A DNA stretch of 14,716 nucleotides from JAYVIQ01 sp043770215 (GTDB lineage: Bacteria > Bacteroidota > Bacteroidia > Cytophagales > JAAEPT01). Position numbers and translations under genes: made by a program. The notes under the pieces were generated by a model, which was not told the DNA's origin, made no database searches, and saw only the letters and a list, made by a program, of their open reading frames with translations. The stretch covers positions 1-14,716 of the forward strand of contig JAYVIQ010000017.1 in assembly GCA_043770215.1 (NCBI GenBank), in the 5' to 3' direction. Positions 14,523-14,716 of this stretch are shown in pieces. Within the stretch, counting starts at the first letter, position 1. Every line of letters begins with the position of its first letter.

Positions 14523-14716
14523 ATGGGTAAAAAAGGTTTTAGGAGTTATAGTATAGGAGATCAAAATGCATTACATTTTTTAACTTTTGCTACAGTGGGC
14601 TGGGTAGATGTTTTTTAAAGAAAAATTTATAAAGATATTTTAATTGATAGTTTAGCATACTGTCAAAAAGAGAAAGGACTAGAGTTGTATAGTTATGTGA
14701 TTATGACAAATCATGT
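14523..14716 (+). pseudogene. REP-associated tyrosine transposase (Y1/IS200-like), N-terminal part with an in-frame stop, 3' partial
   Basis: From the ATG at 14523 the frame reads MGKKGFRSYSIGDQ, then ALHFLTFATVGWVDVF, then a TAA at 14616-14618. In the same frame it continues RKIYKDILIDSLAYCQKEKG, LELYSYVIMTNHV, and the window ends. This is the N-terminus of a Y1 transposase of the RAYT type: the LTF-T-T strand and the ...VIMTNHVH start of the HUH metal site (the second His would lie just past the window). Relatives read DVF-T-R-K here, so the stop replaces a single residue with homology intact on both sides. Either a recent nonsense mutation or recoding could explain it; a sequencing error is also possible. 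It looks recently inactivated, unlike the fossil near 12400. Confidence 0.8.

Noticed and set aside
1..14716. CRISPR array, tRNA or rRNA genes, riboswitches
   Set aside because: No regularly spaced repeats, no cloverleaf-like or ribosomal RNA sequences and no riboswitch core that I recognise were seen on either strand.

Overview
The window comes from an AT-rich chromosome that is almost certainly Bacteroidota. The grounds are the gene set (a DUF4175-type membrane/coiled-coil protein, an RsbW-like ATPase, YbeY, MnmG and an Ig-like lipoprotein in one run), a YbeY with Asp in place of the third metal-binding His, the near absence of Shine-Dalgarno sequences, and TTG/TAnnTTTG promoters. The genus cannot be fixed from sequence alone.

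Layout: (1) Positions 1-8518 hold a tight co-directional plus-strand run: the end of an oligopeptide-type ABC substrate-binding protein that lacks most of its usual C-terminal half, the DUF4175 protein, the ATPase, YbeY, MnmG and the lipoprotein. Most gaps are 0-35 bp, so this is probably one operon. Two ParB-type parS palindromes lie here, one inside ybeY and one in the ybeY-mnmG gap. (2) Positions 8519-8922 are a 404-bp AT-rich gap with one exact and eight single-mismatch DnaA-box-like 9-mers on both strands and a very AT-rich right end. With two parS sites and mnmG nearby, this is a candidate chromosomal replication origin. (3) Positions 8923-12300 hold an exported TPR protein and the bifunctional NAD(P)HX repair enzyme. 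(4) From about 12350 to the end the window is an accessory island. It contains a C-terminal remnant of a REP-associated tyrosine transposase (RAYT), REP-like hairpins, the tail of a nuclease-like polymorphic toxin with a tightly coupled probable immunity gene, a perfect bidirectional terminator, a minus-strand operon of an XRE regulator and a VapBC-like toxin-antitoxin pair, a divergent promoter with a hairpin terminator only about 80 bp downstream (possible small RNA), another REP-like hairpin, and the start of a second RAYT interrupted by an in-frame stop.

How it fits together: the left and middle parts are housekeeping (tRNA U34 modification, rRNA processing, cofactor repair, envelope proteins) in what looks like an origin-proximal segment. 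The right part looks like a patchwork of toxin/antitoxin remnants assembled or broken around RAYT/REP sequences. The most notable observations are the parS pair, the candidate oriC, the toxin tail cut at the REP hairpin, and the possible short transcript between the toxin-antitoxin operon and the RAYT.
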